Source of the DNA: Crossiella cryophila
Lineage (GTDB): Bacteria; Actinomycetota; Actinomycetes; Mycobacteriales; Pseudonocardiaceae
Reading direction: 5' to 3'
DNA length: 64,000 bases
Assembly: GCF_014204915.1 (NCBI RefSeq)
Contig: NZ_JACHMH010000001.1
Span: forward strand, 7,341,501 to 7,405,500
Positions within the stretch are counted from its first letter, which is position 1, and each line of letters starts with the position of its first letter. Of this stretch, positions 27,346-34,819 are shown piece by piece. A program made the translations under genes and the position numbers. A model generated the notes under the pieces. That model was not told the origin of the DNA and did not search any database. It saw only the letters and a program-made list of their open reading frames with translations.

Positions 27346-28304
27346 TCGCCGCGGCGCACGGCCAGCCTCATCCGGTGCAGCTCCCGGCCGGGCCGGGTGT
27401 CCAGGTCGGTGGCGAGGCGGGTGCGGACCCGGTCGTACACGGCCAGGGCGTCGGCCGGGCGGCCACTGGCGGCGAGGGCTCGCATGAGCAGGGCGGCCAG
27501 GGGTTCGTGGTGGGGGTGTTGTGCGGTCAGGGACCACAGGTCGTCGAGTACCTCGTGGCCGAGCTGGAGTTGGCAGCGGGCTTTGGCCAGGGACAGGGCC
27601 AGGCGGCGGTCGGTGAGGCGGAGGCGTTCGGTTTCGGCGAAGGGGCCGGGCAGGCCGGGCAATGGGTTGCCGTGGAACAGGTTCAGGGCTCGGTGGTAGG
27701 CGCGGGCCGCGGCGGGCAGGTCGCCTGCGCGTTCGGTGGATTCGGCCTGGGTGGTCAGTTCGGTGAGGGTGGTCAGGTCGAGGTTCAGTGCGGCGCTGGG
27801 CAGGCGGTAGCCGCGGCCGGTGTGTTCGATGACCGGGTTTGTGTTGTGGCGCAGGGCTTTGCGGAGTTTGTAGACGTACACCTGAATCACGTTGGCCAGT
27901 GGTGGTTCCAGGCCCCACACCCGGTCGCGCAACTCGGACTGGCTGACGGTGGTGCCGGGGCGCAGGAGCAGGGCGGCGAGCAGGCTTTGCTGACGGATCG
28001 GGCCCAGGTCAAGGGGTTCGGCGCCGTGCCAGGCGCGCAGGGGGCCGAGGACGGAGATCCGGAGGCGGGGTTCGGGGGCCGGGTGGGGCTGGGGGACGGT
28101 GATGCCGTGGTCGAAGGCGTAGACGATGAGCGCGGCTCGGTCGCGGAGGCGGAGTTTGGTTTGGAGGCGGTGGATCTGGCCGGCCACCGCGGCCTCGGGG
28201 AGGGACAGGGCGGTGCTGATCTCGGCGTTGGTGCGGCCGCGGGCGACCGCGTGCAGCACCCGGTGTTCGGTGCCGGTGAGCTGGGCTTTTGTGGTGACTG
28301 ACAC
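27333..28304 (-). CDS. LuxR-HTH / SARP (BTAD) fusion transcriptional regulator
   Basis: The 323-residue protein starts at GTG 28304 behind GAGGAG; the longer frame to 28436 has no such site. Residues about 7-70 form a LuxR-type helix-turn-helix (LTGTEHRVLHAVARGRTNAEIS, then KLRLRDRAALIVYAFDHG). Residues about 82-170 are an OmpR/PhoB-type winged helix of the SARP family (VLGPLRAWHGAEPLDLGP; ending HTGRGYRL). The remainder is the all-helical BTAD. SARPs activate secondary-metabolite operons by binding direct repeats near -35 elements; this one may act on the PKS or sugar operons, which is inference from position. The extra LuxR domain in front of a SARP is unusual. It lies 88 bp downstream of the XRE/NB-ARC regulator on the same strand, and may be read from that gene or from its own promoter. 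Confidence 0.88.
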   Translation of the reverse strand: MSVTTKAQLTGTEHRVLHAVARGRTNAEISTALSLPEAAVAGQIHRLQTKLRLRDRAALIVYAFDHGITVPQPHPAPEPRLRISVLGPLRAWHGAEPLDLGPIRQQSLLAALLLRPGTTVSQSELRDRVWGLEPPLANVIQVYVYKLRKALRHNTNPVIEHTGRGYRLPSAALNLDLTTLTELTTQAESTERAGDLPAAARAYHRALNLFHGNPLPGLPGPFAETERLRLTDRRLALSLAKARCQLQLGHEVLDDLWSLTAQHPHHEPLAALLMRALAASGRPADALAVYDRVRTRLATDLDTRPGRELHRMRLAVRRGEVAG

Positions 28305-28392
28305 GGCGGCTCCTCGGTTCCGGGTGGACCCGCTGAGCGTGCTGGCCGGGGCGAGCGGCGGACCAGGCCAGCCATCGGCCATTTGTGGCCGG

Positions 28393-30591
28393 TTACTTGG
28401 CCAGGGCGGCCAGGTGGTGGCGGATGCGGTCGGCATCGGGGCGGCGGCCCTGTTGCCGGTACAGGCGCAGCGCCTGCCGCCAGCAGTCGCCTGCCTGCTC
28501 GGGTGCGCCGAGGGAGTGCTGGGCGGCGGCCAATTTGGCCAGGGTGTTGGCTTCCTCGTAGGTGTTGCCCAGGTCGCGGAAGACAGTGAGCGCCTGCTGG
28601 TAGTAGTCGCGGGCGTCGGTGTGCCTGCCGGTGTGGTGGGCGATGTAGCCGAGGCTGTCCAGGGTGTAGCCCAGGGCGTCCAGGGTCGCGGCGCCGTCCT
28701 GGTGGCCGCGGTGCAGGGTCAGCGCGGTCTCGCAGTGCGCGCGGGCCTGTTCGTACTCGCCGAGCAGGGCGTGGTACCAGCCGACCGCGTTGAGCGCCTG
28801 GGCTTCCCGCCGGGTGAGGGCCAGTTTCTGGTACAGGTGCAGGGCTTCGGTGGCGTGGTCGAGTGCGAGCTGGTTGTTCCCTTGGCGTTCGCTGGCCCAG
28901 GCGAGGGTGTGCTGGGTGTGCGCCTGGGCGAGCAGGTCGCCGGTGTGCTCGGCGAGTTCCAGGGCCTGGTGGAGGTGCCGGACGGCCTGCTCGTGCCGGC
29001 CAAGGCGGGCGTGCGCGTGGCCGAGCAGCCGGTGCGCACGGGACCGCGCGGCGGGTTCGTCGAGGGCTTCGGCTGCGGTCAGGCCCGCTTCCCACACCGT
29101 GAGGGCGCCGTGCAGCCGGCCGCGCCGGCGGTGGAAGACGTCCAGGGCGCAGGCCAGTTGCCACACCTGGGTGTGCCTGCCCTGAGCGCTGGCGAGGTGG
29201 TGGATCGCGGCCAGGTTGGCCTGTTCGGCGTCGAACCAGGCGGCGGGGTCGGTGGGCGGCCTGCCGGTGGTGGCGGGTTCGAGGGGGAACGGTTCGCGGT
29301 GGGGTTCGAGCAGGCGGTCGGCGGCGTGCGCGGTGTGCAGGTAGTGCTCGACCAGGCGGGTCAGCGCGGCCGCCCGGTCCGGGTCGGTGGCCGCGGCGGT
29401 CGCGGCGTAGCTGCGGACCAGGTCGTGGAAGCGGTAGCGGCCGGACACGTGCTGCTGCAACAGGTGTGCGTCGACCAGGTCTTCCAGCAGCCGTTCGGTG
29501 GCGTGCGAGGCGCGGCAGGCGAGTGCGGCGGCGGCGTGCGGGTCGATGTCGGGTCCGGGGTGCAGGCCGAGCAGGCGGAACAAGCGTTGTTGTTCGGGGG
29601 TGAGGTGTTGGTAGGACAGGGAAAACGCCGCGGCCACGCCGCGATCGCCGGTGCTCAGTTCGGTCAGGCCGTCCCGTAGTCGCCCGGCCAGGTGGGCCAC
29701 TGTCCACACTGGACGGCTGCGCAACCTGGCCGCGGCGATCCGGATCGCCAGCGGCAGCAAGCCGCACAGCCGGACCAGCTCGGCCACGGATTCCCGTTGT
29801 CCGGCAACACGTTCCGCACCGGCGATACCGGCGAACAGGGCGATGGCCTCCGCCTCCGGCAGCACGTCCAGGGAGAGCACCTGTGCGCCGTCCAGGTCGG
29901 CCAGGCTGCCGCGGCTGGTCACCAGGGCCAGACAGTCCGGCGAACCGGGCAGCAGTGGGCGGATCTGGGTCGCACTGGCGGCGTTGTCCAGCAGCACCAG
30001 CACTTTCCGCTCGGCCAGCTCGGCCCGCCACAGCGCGGACCGCTCGGCGAGCCCGGCCGGAATCCGGTCCCCCGGCACGCCCAGCGCGCGTAGCAGCACC
30101 TCCAGTGCCACTGCGGGATCGGTGGCCTGCTCGGCGCTGGCGTGGCCGTGCAGGTCCAGGAACAACCGGCCGTCGGGATAGCGGTCGGCCAGCCGGTGCG
30201 CGAGGTGCACGGCCAGGGTGGTCTTGCCCACGCCCGCCATGCCGTCGATGGCCTCGATCACCACCGCCCGGCCGTCACCCACGGCCAGCAGCCGGTCGAT
30301 TTCCGCGCTCCGGCCGGTGAAATCGGCCAGGTCGCCGGGCAGGTCGTCGCGACCGGCCAGTGACACCGGATCGTCCACCGCGGCGGCCAGCAACCTGCCC
30401 CGGGCCTGCGGATCCAGACCCAGCGCGTCGGCCAGTCGGCGGGCGGTGGACGGGCGTGGGTCGCCGCGGGAGCCGGTCTCCAGGCCGCCGATGGTCCGCA
30501 CGCCGACCCCGGAGCGATCAGCCAACTGCTCCTGGGTCAGCCCGGCCAGCGTCCTGGCCTGCCGCAACGCCAAGCCGAACCGACCGATCAC
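28393..30591 (-). CDS. XRE-HTH / NB-ARC / TPR regulator (AfsR-like STAND ATPase)
   Basis: This 732-residue protein (GTG start) has a Cro/C1-type helix-turn-helix at about residues 5-60 (GLALRQARTLAGLTQEQLAD). A STAND/NB-ARC ATPase follows, with P-loop GMAGVGKTT at about 117-125, a Walker B region KVLVLLDNA and a GLPL-like CGLLPLAIRIAA. Tetratricopeptide repeats fill roughly 480-720 (for example HRLLGHAHARLGRHEQAVRH). The family couples ATP-dependent oligomerisation to transcriptional control, with TPRs sensing a partner or ligand. It resembles the C-terminal part of AfsR with an XRE domain in place of the SARP head. It starts 9 bp after the ccdA stop and could be read with the dsbA1-ccdA genes. 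Its targets are unknown; proximity to the PKS and the neighbouring SARP suggest a role in metabolite control. Confidence 0.88.
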   Translation of the reverse strand: MIGRFGLALRQARTLAGLTQEQLADRSGVGVRTIGGLETGSRGDPRPSTARRLADALGLDPQARGRLLAAAVDDPVSLAGRDDLPGDLADFTGRSAEIDRLLAVGDGRAVVIEAIDGMAGVGKTTLAVHLAHRLADRYPDGRLFLDLHGHASAEQATDPAVALEVLLRALGVPGDRIPAGLAERSALWRAELAERKVLVLLDNAASATQIRPLLPGSPDCLALVTSRGSLADLDGAQVLSLDVLPEAEAIALFAGIAGAERVAGQRESVAELVRLCGLLPLAIRIAAARLRSRPVWTVAHLAGRLRDGLTELSTGDRGVAAAFSLSYQHLTPEQQRLFRLLGLHPGPDIDPHAAAALACRASHATERLLEDLVDAHLLQQHVSGRYRFHDLVRSYAATAAATDPDRAAALTRLVEHYLHTAHAADRLLEPHREPFPLEPATTGRPPTDPAAWFDAEQANLAAIHHLASAQGRHTQVWQLACALDVFHRRRGRLHGALTVWEAGLTAAEALDEPAARSRAHRLLGHAHARLGRHEQAVRHLHQALELAEHTGDLLAQAHTQHTLAWASERQGNNQLALDHATEALHLYQKLALTRREAQALNAVGWYHALLGEYEQARAHCETALTLHRGHQDGAATLDALGYTLDSLGYIAHHTGRHTDARDYYQQALTVFRDLGNTYEEANTLAKLAAAQHSLGAPEQAGDCWRQALRLYRQQGRRPDADRIRHHLAALAK

Positions 30592-30600
30592 CGGTCGAGG

Positions 30601-31413
30601 TTAGCGCGCCCGGGTCCGCCGCCACAGCACCGCCAGCACCAGGACCGCCACCGGCAGGACCAGCAGCAGGTCGGGCACCCTGGCACTGATCCCGCTGAGC
30701 CAGACCTGCAGCGAGAACTGGCTGTCCACGTCGGCGAGCCCGCCCAGGTTGGCGGTGCCGTCGGTGAGCAGGAACAGCACGCCGATGCCGATGAACAGCA
30801 GCCCGGAGAGCAGGCTGGTGCTGTGCGTGGACCAGCGCCCGATGGTGAGCTGCCTGCCGCGCAACCAGCCGCGGTTGCCCAGGTCGAACCTGTCCCACAG
30901 CAGCGCGAGCAGGAACAGCGGCGCGGCCATGCCGAAGGCGTAGACGGCCATCAACAGGCCGCCGTAGACCGGGTCACCACCGGCCGCGGACACCGTGAGC
31001 ACCGCGCCGAGCAGCGGTCCGGCGCAGAACCCGGCCAGCCCGTACACCGCGCCGAGCGCGAACACCGAGGCGGTGGAGGAGATCCGGATCCGGGCCGCCG
31101 CCCGCTGCGCCGCGCCAACGGCGAACCCCTTGCCCAGCAAGGTGATCACACCCAACAACACCAGCACGACCCCGCCGACCAGCGTGACGGTGTCGCGGTA
31201 CCGGGTGACCAGCGAGCCGATCGCGCCGACCCCGGCGCCCAGCGGCACCAGCACCAGCGCGAGCCCCGCGTAGAACACCGCGGTGCGGCCGAGCAGGGCT
31301 GCGGTGCGATCGAAGGCGTAGGCGAAAAACGACGGCAGCAGCAGTGCCGAACAGGGGCTGACCAGCGACAACACCCCGCCGAACAGTGCGCCGAGCAGAC
31401 CGATGTCGGTCAC
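30601..31413 (-). CDS. ccdA: CcdA/DsbD-type membrane thiol-disulfide transporter
   Basis: This 270-residue integral membrane protein has about six hydrophobic helices. The two redox cysteines typical of CcdA sit in VSPCSALLLPS (C21) and GLAGFCAGPLLG (C130). CcdA passes electrons from cytoplasmic thioredoxin across the membrane to extracytoplasmic thiol proteins. Its ATG (31413) overlaps the stop of the DsbA-like gene in an ATGA junction, so the two are probably redox partners made in fixed ratio. In the family such pairs support cytochrome c maturation or repair of oxidised envelope proteins; no cytochrome genes are visible nearby. The operator upstream of dsbA1 should govern both genes. Confidence 0.9.
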   Translation of the reverse strand: MTDIGLLGALFGGVLSLVSPCSALLLPSFFAYAFDRTAALLGRTAVFYAGLALVLVPLGAGVGAIGSLVTRYRDTVTLVGGVVLVLLGVITLLGKGFAVGAAQRAAARIRISSTASVFALGAVYGLAGFCAGPLLGAVLTVSAAGGDPVYGGLLMAVYAFGMAAPLFLLALLWDRFDLGNRGWLRGRQLTIGRWSTHSTSLLSGLLFIGIGVLFLLTDGTANLGGLADVDSQFSLQVWLSGISARVPDLLLVLPVAVLVLAVLWRRTRAR

Positions 31414-32126
31414 GACCGGGACTTCGCCGATTCGATGATCTCCTGGAACACCTGCACCGGCTGGGCGCCGACGATCGGACGGCCATTGATCATGAACGCG
31501 GGCGTGCCGGTGAACCCGAGGGACTGGGCCTCGGCGGCGTCCCGGCCGATCTGCTCGTCGAAGGCGGTGCCACCCAGGTCCGCGGCGAACCGGCCCAGAT
31601 CGGGCACACCGGCCTTGCGCGCGAACTCCCGCAGCACCTCAGGGGTCAGGTCGGGATGGCCCTTGGCCGGGGCCTCGGCGTAGACCGCGTGGTTGAACTC
31701 CCAGAACTTCCCCTGTGCCGCGGCCGCCCGCCCGGCCCTGGCCGCCAGCATGGACGGCTCGCCGAAGATCGGCAGGTCCCGCCACTCGATGCGCAGCGTC
31801 CCGTCCCCGACGTACTGCTTGACCAGCGCGGGCTCGTGCTCGCGGCTGAACTTCGCGCAGAACGGGCAGCGGTAGTCGGAGTAGATGACCAGCACCACCG
31901 GCGCGCCGACCACGCCCTGGGCGAGTGGATCACCCGCGGTCCGGCGGGCGAGCTTGGCCAGCGGACCGGCCGAGTTCTGACTCGCCGAGGAGGTCGTGGC
32001 CGGACTGGCCGACTCCCCCGCCGGGCGCACGATGAGGTACCCCACCAGGCCGATCGCGGCCACCGCGACCACGATGGCCAGCCAACCATCCCGTCCTACC
32101 GGGTTCCGCCGCATGATCGTCCACAC
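31410..32126 (-). CDS. Membrane-anchored DsbA-like thiol-disulfide oxidoreductase (CPFC), copy 1
   Basis: One N-terminal transmembrane segment (WLAIVVAVAAIGLVGYLIV) anchors an extracytoplasmic thioredoxin-fold DsbA domain. The catalytic pair is C87-P-F-C90 and the cis-Pro loop is GTPAF. From GTG 32126 the length is 238 residues, exactly that of the paralogue next door, with the cysteines at the same numbers; this is why I prefer that start. GGAAGG lies just upstream. ATG 32114 and GTG 32144 are also in frame. The final bases overlap ccdA (ATGA). It probably exchanges disulfides with secreted proteins and is recycled through CcdA. A TACTAA-N5-TTAGTA dyad stands 20 bp upstream of the start, where a repressor would block transcription. 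Confidence 0.88.
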   Translation of the reverse strand: MWTIMRRNPVGRDGWLAIVVAVAAIGLVGYLIVRPAGESASPATTSSASQNSAGPLAKLARRTAGDPLAQGVVGAPVVLVIYSDYRCPFCAKFSREHEPALVKQYVGDGTLRIEWRDLPIFGEPSMLAARAGRAAAAQGKFWEFNHAVYAEAPAKGHPDLTPEVLREFARKAGVPDLGRFAADLGGTAFDEQIGRDAAEAQSLGFTGTPAFMINGRPIVGAQPVQVFQEIIESAKSRS

Positions 32127-32146
32127 CGTCCTTCCAGGACACACGC

Positions 32147-32171
32147 TACTAACCTACTTAGTAGCTTAGTA
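32147..32171. promoter_or_regulatory. Putative BlaI operator upstream of dsbA1-ccdA
   Basis: A perfect dyad, TACTAA-CCTAC-TTAGTA, occupies 32147-32163. A further half site, TTAGTA, follows at 32166-32171 with an 8-bp offset. The same dyad occurs before dsbA2 and blaI. The AT-rich sequence in a GC-rich neighbourhood makes a chance match unlikely. Confidence 0.75.
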
Positions 32172-32185
32172 GTACCCGATGTCGA

Positions 32186-32902
32186 TCACACCCGCGGCCG
32201 CACCGCTTCGATGATCTCCCGGAACCGCCGCAGGGGCTGGGCGTCGACGATCGGACGGCCGTTGATCACGAACCCGGGTGTGCTGGAGAACCCGAGGAAC
32301 TCGGCCTCGGCCTGGTCCCGGTGAATCTGCTCGTCGAAGGCGGTGCCACCCAGGTCGGCGGTGAACCGGCCCAGATCGGGCACGCCCGCCTTGCGCGCGA
32401 ACTCCCGCAGCACCTCAGGGGTCAGGTCGGCATGCCCCCTGGCCGGCGCCTCGGCGAACAGCGCGTGGTTGAACTGCCAGAACCTGCCCTGCGCCGCGGC
32501 CGCCCGCCCGGCTCTGGCCGCCAGCATCGAGGACTCGCCCAGGATCGGCAGGTCCCGCCATTCCACCCGCAGCGTCCCGTGCTGGACATACCGCTTGAGC
32601 AGCGCGTACTCGTGCTCCCGGCTGAACCTCGCGCAGGACCGGCAGCGGTAGCCGGAGTAGACGACCAGCACCACCGGCGCACCGAGGACCCCCAGCGCGA
32701 GCGGATCACCCGGGATCCGGCGCGCGAGATCCGCGTACGGACCGGCCACGGCCTGACGTGCCGTGGGCGTCCCGGCCGGACCGGAGTGCTCCGCCACCTG
32801 CCGCACCACGGGGTACACCACCAGGCCGATCATGGCCAAGGTGATCTTCACGGCCAGCCAGCCATCCCGCCCCAACGGGTTCCGCCACATGATCGCCCGC
32901 AC
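32186..32902 (-). CDS. DsbA-like protein with altered CRSC motif, copy 2
   Basis: A 238-residue paralogue of the adjacent DsbA, alike along its length including DLTPEVLREFARKAGVPDLGRF. It has an N-terminal membrane anchor (WLAVKITLAMIGLVVYPVV). The active site reads C87-R-S-C90 in place of CPFC, and the cis-Pro loop is SSTPGF. Residues between the cysteines set redox potential in this fold, so this copy probably differs in oxidising strength or partner. It starts at GTG 32902 behind GGAAGG. It has no CcdA of its own: the next gene downstream is dsbA1, with a separate operator between. The duplication appears to include the upstream ribosome site and operator. Confidence 0.87.
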   Translation of the reverse strand: MRAIMWRNPLGRDGWLAVKITLAMIGLVVYPVVRQVAEHSGPAGTPTARQAVAGPYADLARRIPGDPLALGVLGAPVVLVVYSGYRCRSCARFSREHEYALLKRYVQHGTLRVEWRDLPILGESSMLAARAGRAAAAQGRFWQFNHALFAEAPARGHADLTPEVLREFARKAGVPDLGRFTADLGGTAFDEQIHRDQAEAEFLGFSSTPGFVINGRPIVDAQPLRRFREIIEAVRPRV

Positions 32903-32922
32903 CGTCCTTCCGCGACACTTAC

Positions 32923-32947
32923 TACTAAACTACTTAGTAGATTAGTA
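32923..32947. promoter_or_regulatory. Putative BlaI operator upstream of dsbA2
   Basis: TACTAA-ACTAC-TTAGTA at 32923-32939 is a perfect dyad with the same 5-bp spacer as the other copies. An extra TTAGTA half site at 32942-32947 repeats the 8-bp offset seen before dsbA1. It sits between the end of the M56 gene and the dsbA2 start. Confidence 0.75.
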
Positions 32948-32959
32948 GTACCTGCACGG

Positions 32960-33907
32960 TCAGTAGCCGCCGACCCCGAAGCAGTAGACCAGCACGGCGA
33001 AGGCGACCAGTGCGGCCGCGGCCACGGTCGGGGCCAGCGCGAACAGCACGGCCACCGGGTAGTCCCAGCGCACCGGCAACCAGTGCGACCCGCCGCGGTG
33101 CTGATCCAGCCAGCACAACCGGGCGTCCACAGCGTCCCTGGACATGGCCAGCGCCCCCGCCGGCGTGCCGTACTCCCGCACCGCCAGCAACGCGGCCCGC
33201 AGCGGCCCATGCCCGTGTTCCCTGGCCGCCACGGCGTCCGCGGCCAGCTCCACCAGCACCGGCACCGCGCCGGCACCCTTGCGGCACAACGGGATGAACG
33301 GCAACGCGGTGCCCATGATCCCGGCCAGCAGCACCAGCAGGTGATGCCGCCCGTGCAGGTGCGCGTACTCGTGTGCCAGCACCGCGTCCCGCTGCGGCGC
33401 ACTCAACGCGGCCACCCCACGGGTGGCGACCACACAACCCGACCGGCCGCCAACGCTGTAGGCCACCGGCTGGTCCTCCTCCAGCCACAGCACCCGATCC
33501 CGCCCGGCCCGGCAGACCGACCGCAGCAGCGACACGTGCTCGTCCCGCCACCGTCGTTGCGCCCGCGTCATCCGCACCGCGACCAGCCCCACCCAGCCCA
33601 GCAGCCCGAACAACACCAGCGCGGCACCCAGCCGGACCAGATCCAGCCACTCCACCGCACCCTCGGCCCGGACCAGGTTGAGGCAGCTGTCCGCCATCCC
33701 GATCGCCCCGTCCACCTCGCTACCCCAGGGCAGCAGGAGCAGGGTCGCCGAGGTCAGCGCGCACAACGGCACCAGCAACAGCGAACTGACCCACCCGGCC
33801 AGCGCCAGCCCCGGCCGCACACTCGGCCGCACCGCGCCCAGCAGGTACACCGGCCCGGCCGCGGCGACCAGCACCGCTGCCAGCAGCAGCCCGAGCGCCA
33901 GGGTCAT
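32960..33907 (-). CDS. BlaR1/MecR1-like M56 membrane metallopeptidase
   Basis: This 315-residue protein has hydrophobic segments near residues 3-25, 33-60, 90-112 and at the C-terminus (VAAAALVAFAVLVYCFG). The zinc-protease motif HEYAH is at 179-183, with a downstream acidic region (ELAADAVAAREHG) that fits the third ligand. It lacks the large extracellular penicillin-binding sensor of true BlaR1, as is usual for short actinobacterial members. Family role: on a signal it cleaves or triggers removal of the BlaI repressor. The ATG (33907) overlaps the blaI stop (ATGA), so the pair forms a standard repressor-protease switch. What it senses is unknown. Confidence 0.88.
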   Translation of the reverse strand: MTLALGLLLAAVLVAAAGPVYLLGAVRPSVRPGLALAGWVSSLLLVPLCALTSATLLLLPWGSEVDGAIGMADSCLNLVRAEGAVEWLDLVRLGAALVLFGLLGWVGLVAVRMTRAQRRWRDEHVSLLRSVCRAGRDRVLWLEEDQPVAYSVGGRSGCVVATRGVAALSAPQRDAVLAHEYAHLHGRHHLLVLLAGIMGTALPFIPLCRKGAGAVPVLVELAADAVAAREHGHGPLRAALLAVREYGTPAGALAMSRDAVDARLCWLDQHRGGSHWLPVRWDYPVAVLFALAPTVAAAALVAFAVLVYCFGVGGY

Positions 33908-34266
33908 GACGGGTCCCGCCGCTTGCGCAGTGCCCGGCGCAGGATGTCGGTCTCGGCGGGTGAGGCGGAGCGGGCGAAGTGCAGCAGGACGCTTTCGGCG
34001 TGGCCACTGGAGTCGAGGACGTCCCGCAACAGCCGGGCGCCGACCTCGGCCCGGGTTTCCGCGGGGAGGTACTCGTAGGCCCGGCCCGCGCGTTCGCGGC
34101 GGACGAGTCCCTTGCCGTGCAGGTTGTCCAGGATGGTCATGATGGTGGTGTAGGCGAGTGGGCGGGGGTCGGCGAGGCGGTCGAGGACCTGGCGGACGCG
34201 CAGGGGTTCGGCGGCGTCCCAGAGGACGTCCATGACCTTGCTCTCCAGCTCGCCCAGGCCGCGCAT
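33904..34266 (-). CDS. blaI: BlaI/MecI-family winged-helix repressor
   Basis: A 120-residue protein starting at ATG 34266 behind GGAGG with a 4-bp spacer; a GTG one codon earlier is less well placed. It has the family pattern: LGELESKVMDVLWDAAEPLRV, then the recognition region LAYTTIMTILDNLHGKGLVRR, then a short helical dimer part. BlaI proteins bind dyads as dimers and are inactivated by the partner M56 protease. A TACTAA-N5-TTAGTA dyad lies 14 bp upstream, which fits autoregulation, and two more copies precede the DsbA genes. The symbol denotes the family; a role in beta-lactam resistance is not implied. Confidence 0.9.
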   Translation of the reverse strand: MRGLGELESKVMDVLWDAAEPLRVRQVLDRLADPRPLAYTTIMTILDNLHGKGLVRRERAGRAYEYLPAETRAEVGARLLRDVLDSSGHAESVLLHFARSASPAETDILRRALRKRRDPS

Positions 34267-34279
34267 CACACCTCCGAAG

Positions 34280-34296
34280 TACTAATCGGCTTAGTA
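34280..34296. promoter_or_regulatory. Putative BlaI autoregulatory operator
   Basis: TACTAA-TCGGC-TTAGTA at 34280-34296 matches the two DsbA-gene operators in both half sites and spacer length but differs in spacer sequence, so the half sites rather than the whole block are conserved. There is no extra half site here. Confidence 0.75.
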
Positions 34297-34297
34297 T

Positions 34298-34461
34298 ATG
34301 GGGGGGGTGCGTCCACTGCTCTTCCTCGACGTCGACGGACCGCTCATTCCCGTCGGCGGCGAGCCACGGCTGTAGCGACGGGGCGTGCGTTCCTCCGGGT
34401 TGATGACGAGGTCACCGACGCCGACTACGCCGCGCTCGGCGAGTGGCTTCGACCGTCTTGA
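34298..34461 (+). pseudogene. Remnant of a HAD-family hydrolase gene
   Basis: ATG 34298 opens VRPLLFLDVDGPLIPVGG, the DxDG nucleophile motif that begins HAD phosphatases, but the frame ends at TAG 34373-34375. From about 34375 the next frame reads GRAFLRVDDEVTDADYAALGEW up to TGA 34461. This resembles the acidic motif near the C-terminus of the same family. The roughly one hundred residues normally between the two are missing, so I read it as an internally deleted gene. It is too short to work. Confidence 0.6.
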
Positions 34462-34474
34462 CTCGAACACAACC

Positions 34475-34490
34475 GTAAGTCAATACTTAC
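34475..34490. promoter_or_regulatory. Palindrome before the ArsR gene, likely operator
   Basis: GTAAGT-CAAT-ACTTAC is a perfect dyad ending 5 bp before GTG 34496. Upstream, TTGACT (34458-34463) could be a -35 box; a 17-bp spacer would place the -10 inside the dyad, where an autorepressor would act. The -10 match is weak. Confidence 0.55.
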
Positions 34491-34495
34491 CGTTC

Positions 34496-34819
34496 GTGGG
34501 CACTTACCAAGTTGGGGATGGCTGGGACGCGCTGGGCGATCGCACCAGACGGGCCATTGTCGAATGCCTGGCCGAGCGGCCACGGGCGGTCGGCGAGCTG
34601 GCCGACGTGCTGCCGGTCAGCAGACCGGCGGTGTCCCAGCACCTCAAAGTGCTGAAGGACGCCGGTCTGGTCACCGATCGGATGGCGGGCACCCGCCGGA
34701 TCTACCGGCTCAACCCGGCCGGGGTGGCCGCGTTGCGCGATCAGCTCGACACCTTCTGGAACCGAGCGCTGACCGGCTACGCGGACGTGGTCGAACAACC
34801 GACTGAGGAGGATTCATGA
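34496..34819 (+). CDS. ArsR-family winged-helix repressor
   Basis: This 107-residue protein starts at GTG 34496; the frame runs further upstream to 34385, but TYQVGDGWDALGDRTRRAIVECL is the normal family beginning. The helix-turn-helix is clear: LADVLPVSRPAVSQHLKVLKDAGLV, followed by wing residues GTRRIYRLN. No metal-binding Cys/His cluster is seen, so it is probably not a metal sensor. It belongs to the common ArsR subgroup encoded with SRPBCC/AHSA1 proteins, and overlaps one here by ATGA. It probably represses its own two-gene operon through the palindrome just upstream. Confidence 0.9.
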   Translation: MGTYQVGDGWDALGDRTRRAIVECLAERPRAVGELADVLPVSRPAVSQHLKVLKDAGLVTDRMAGTRRIYRLNPAGVAALRDQLDTFWNRALTGYADVVEQPTEEDS

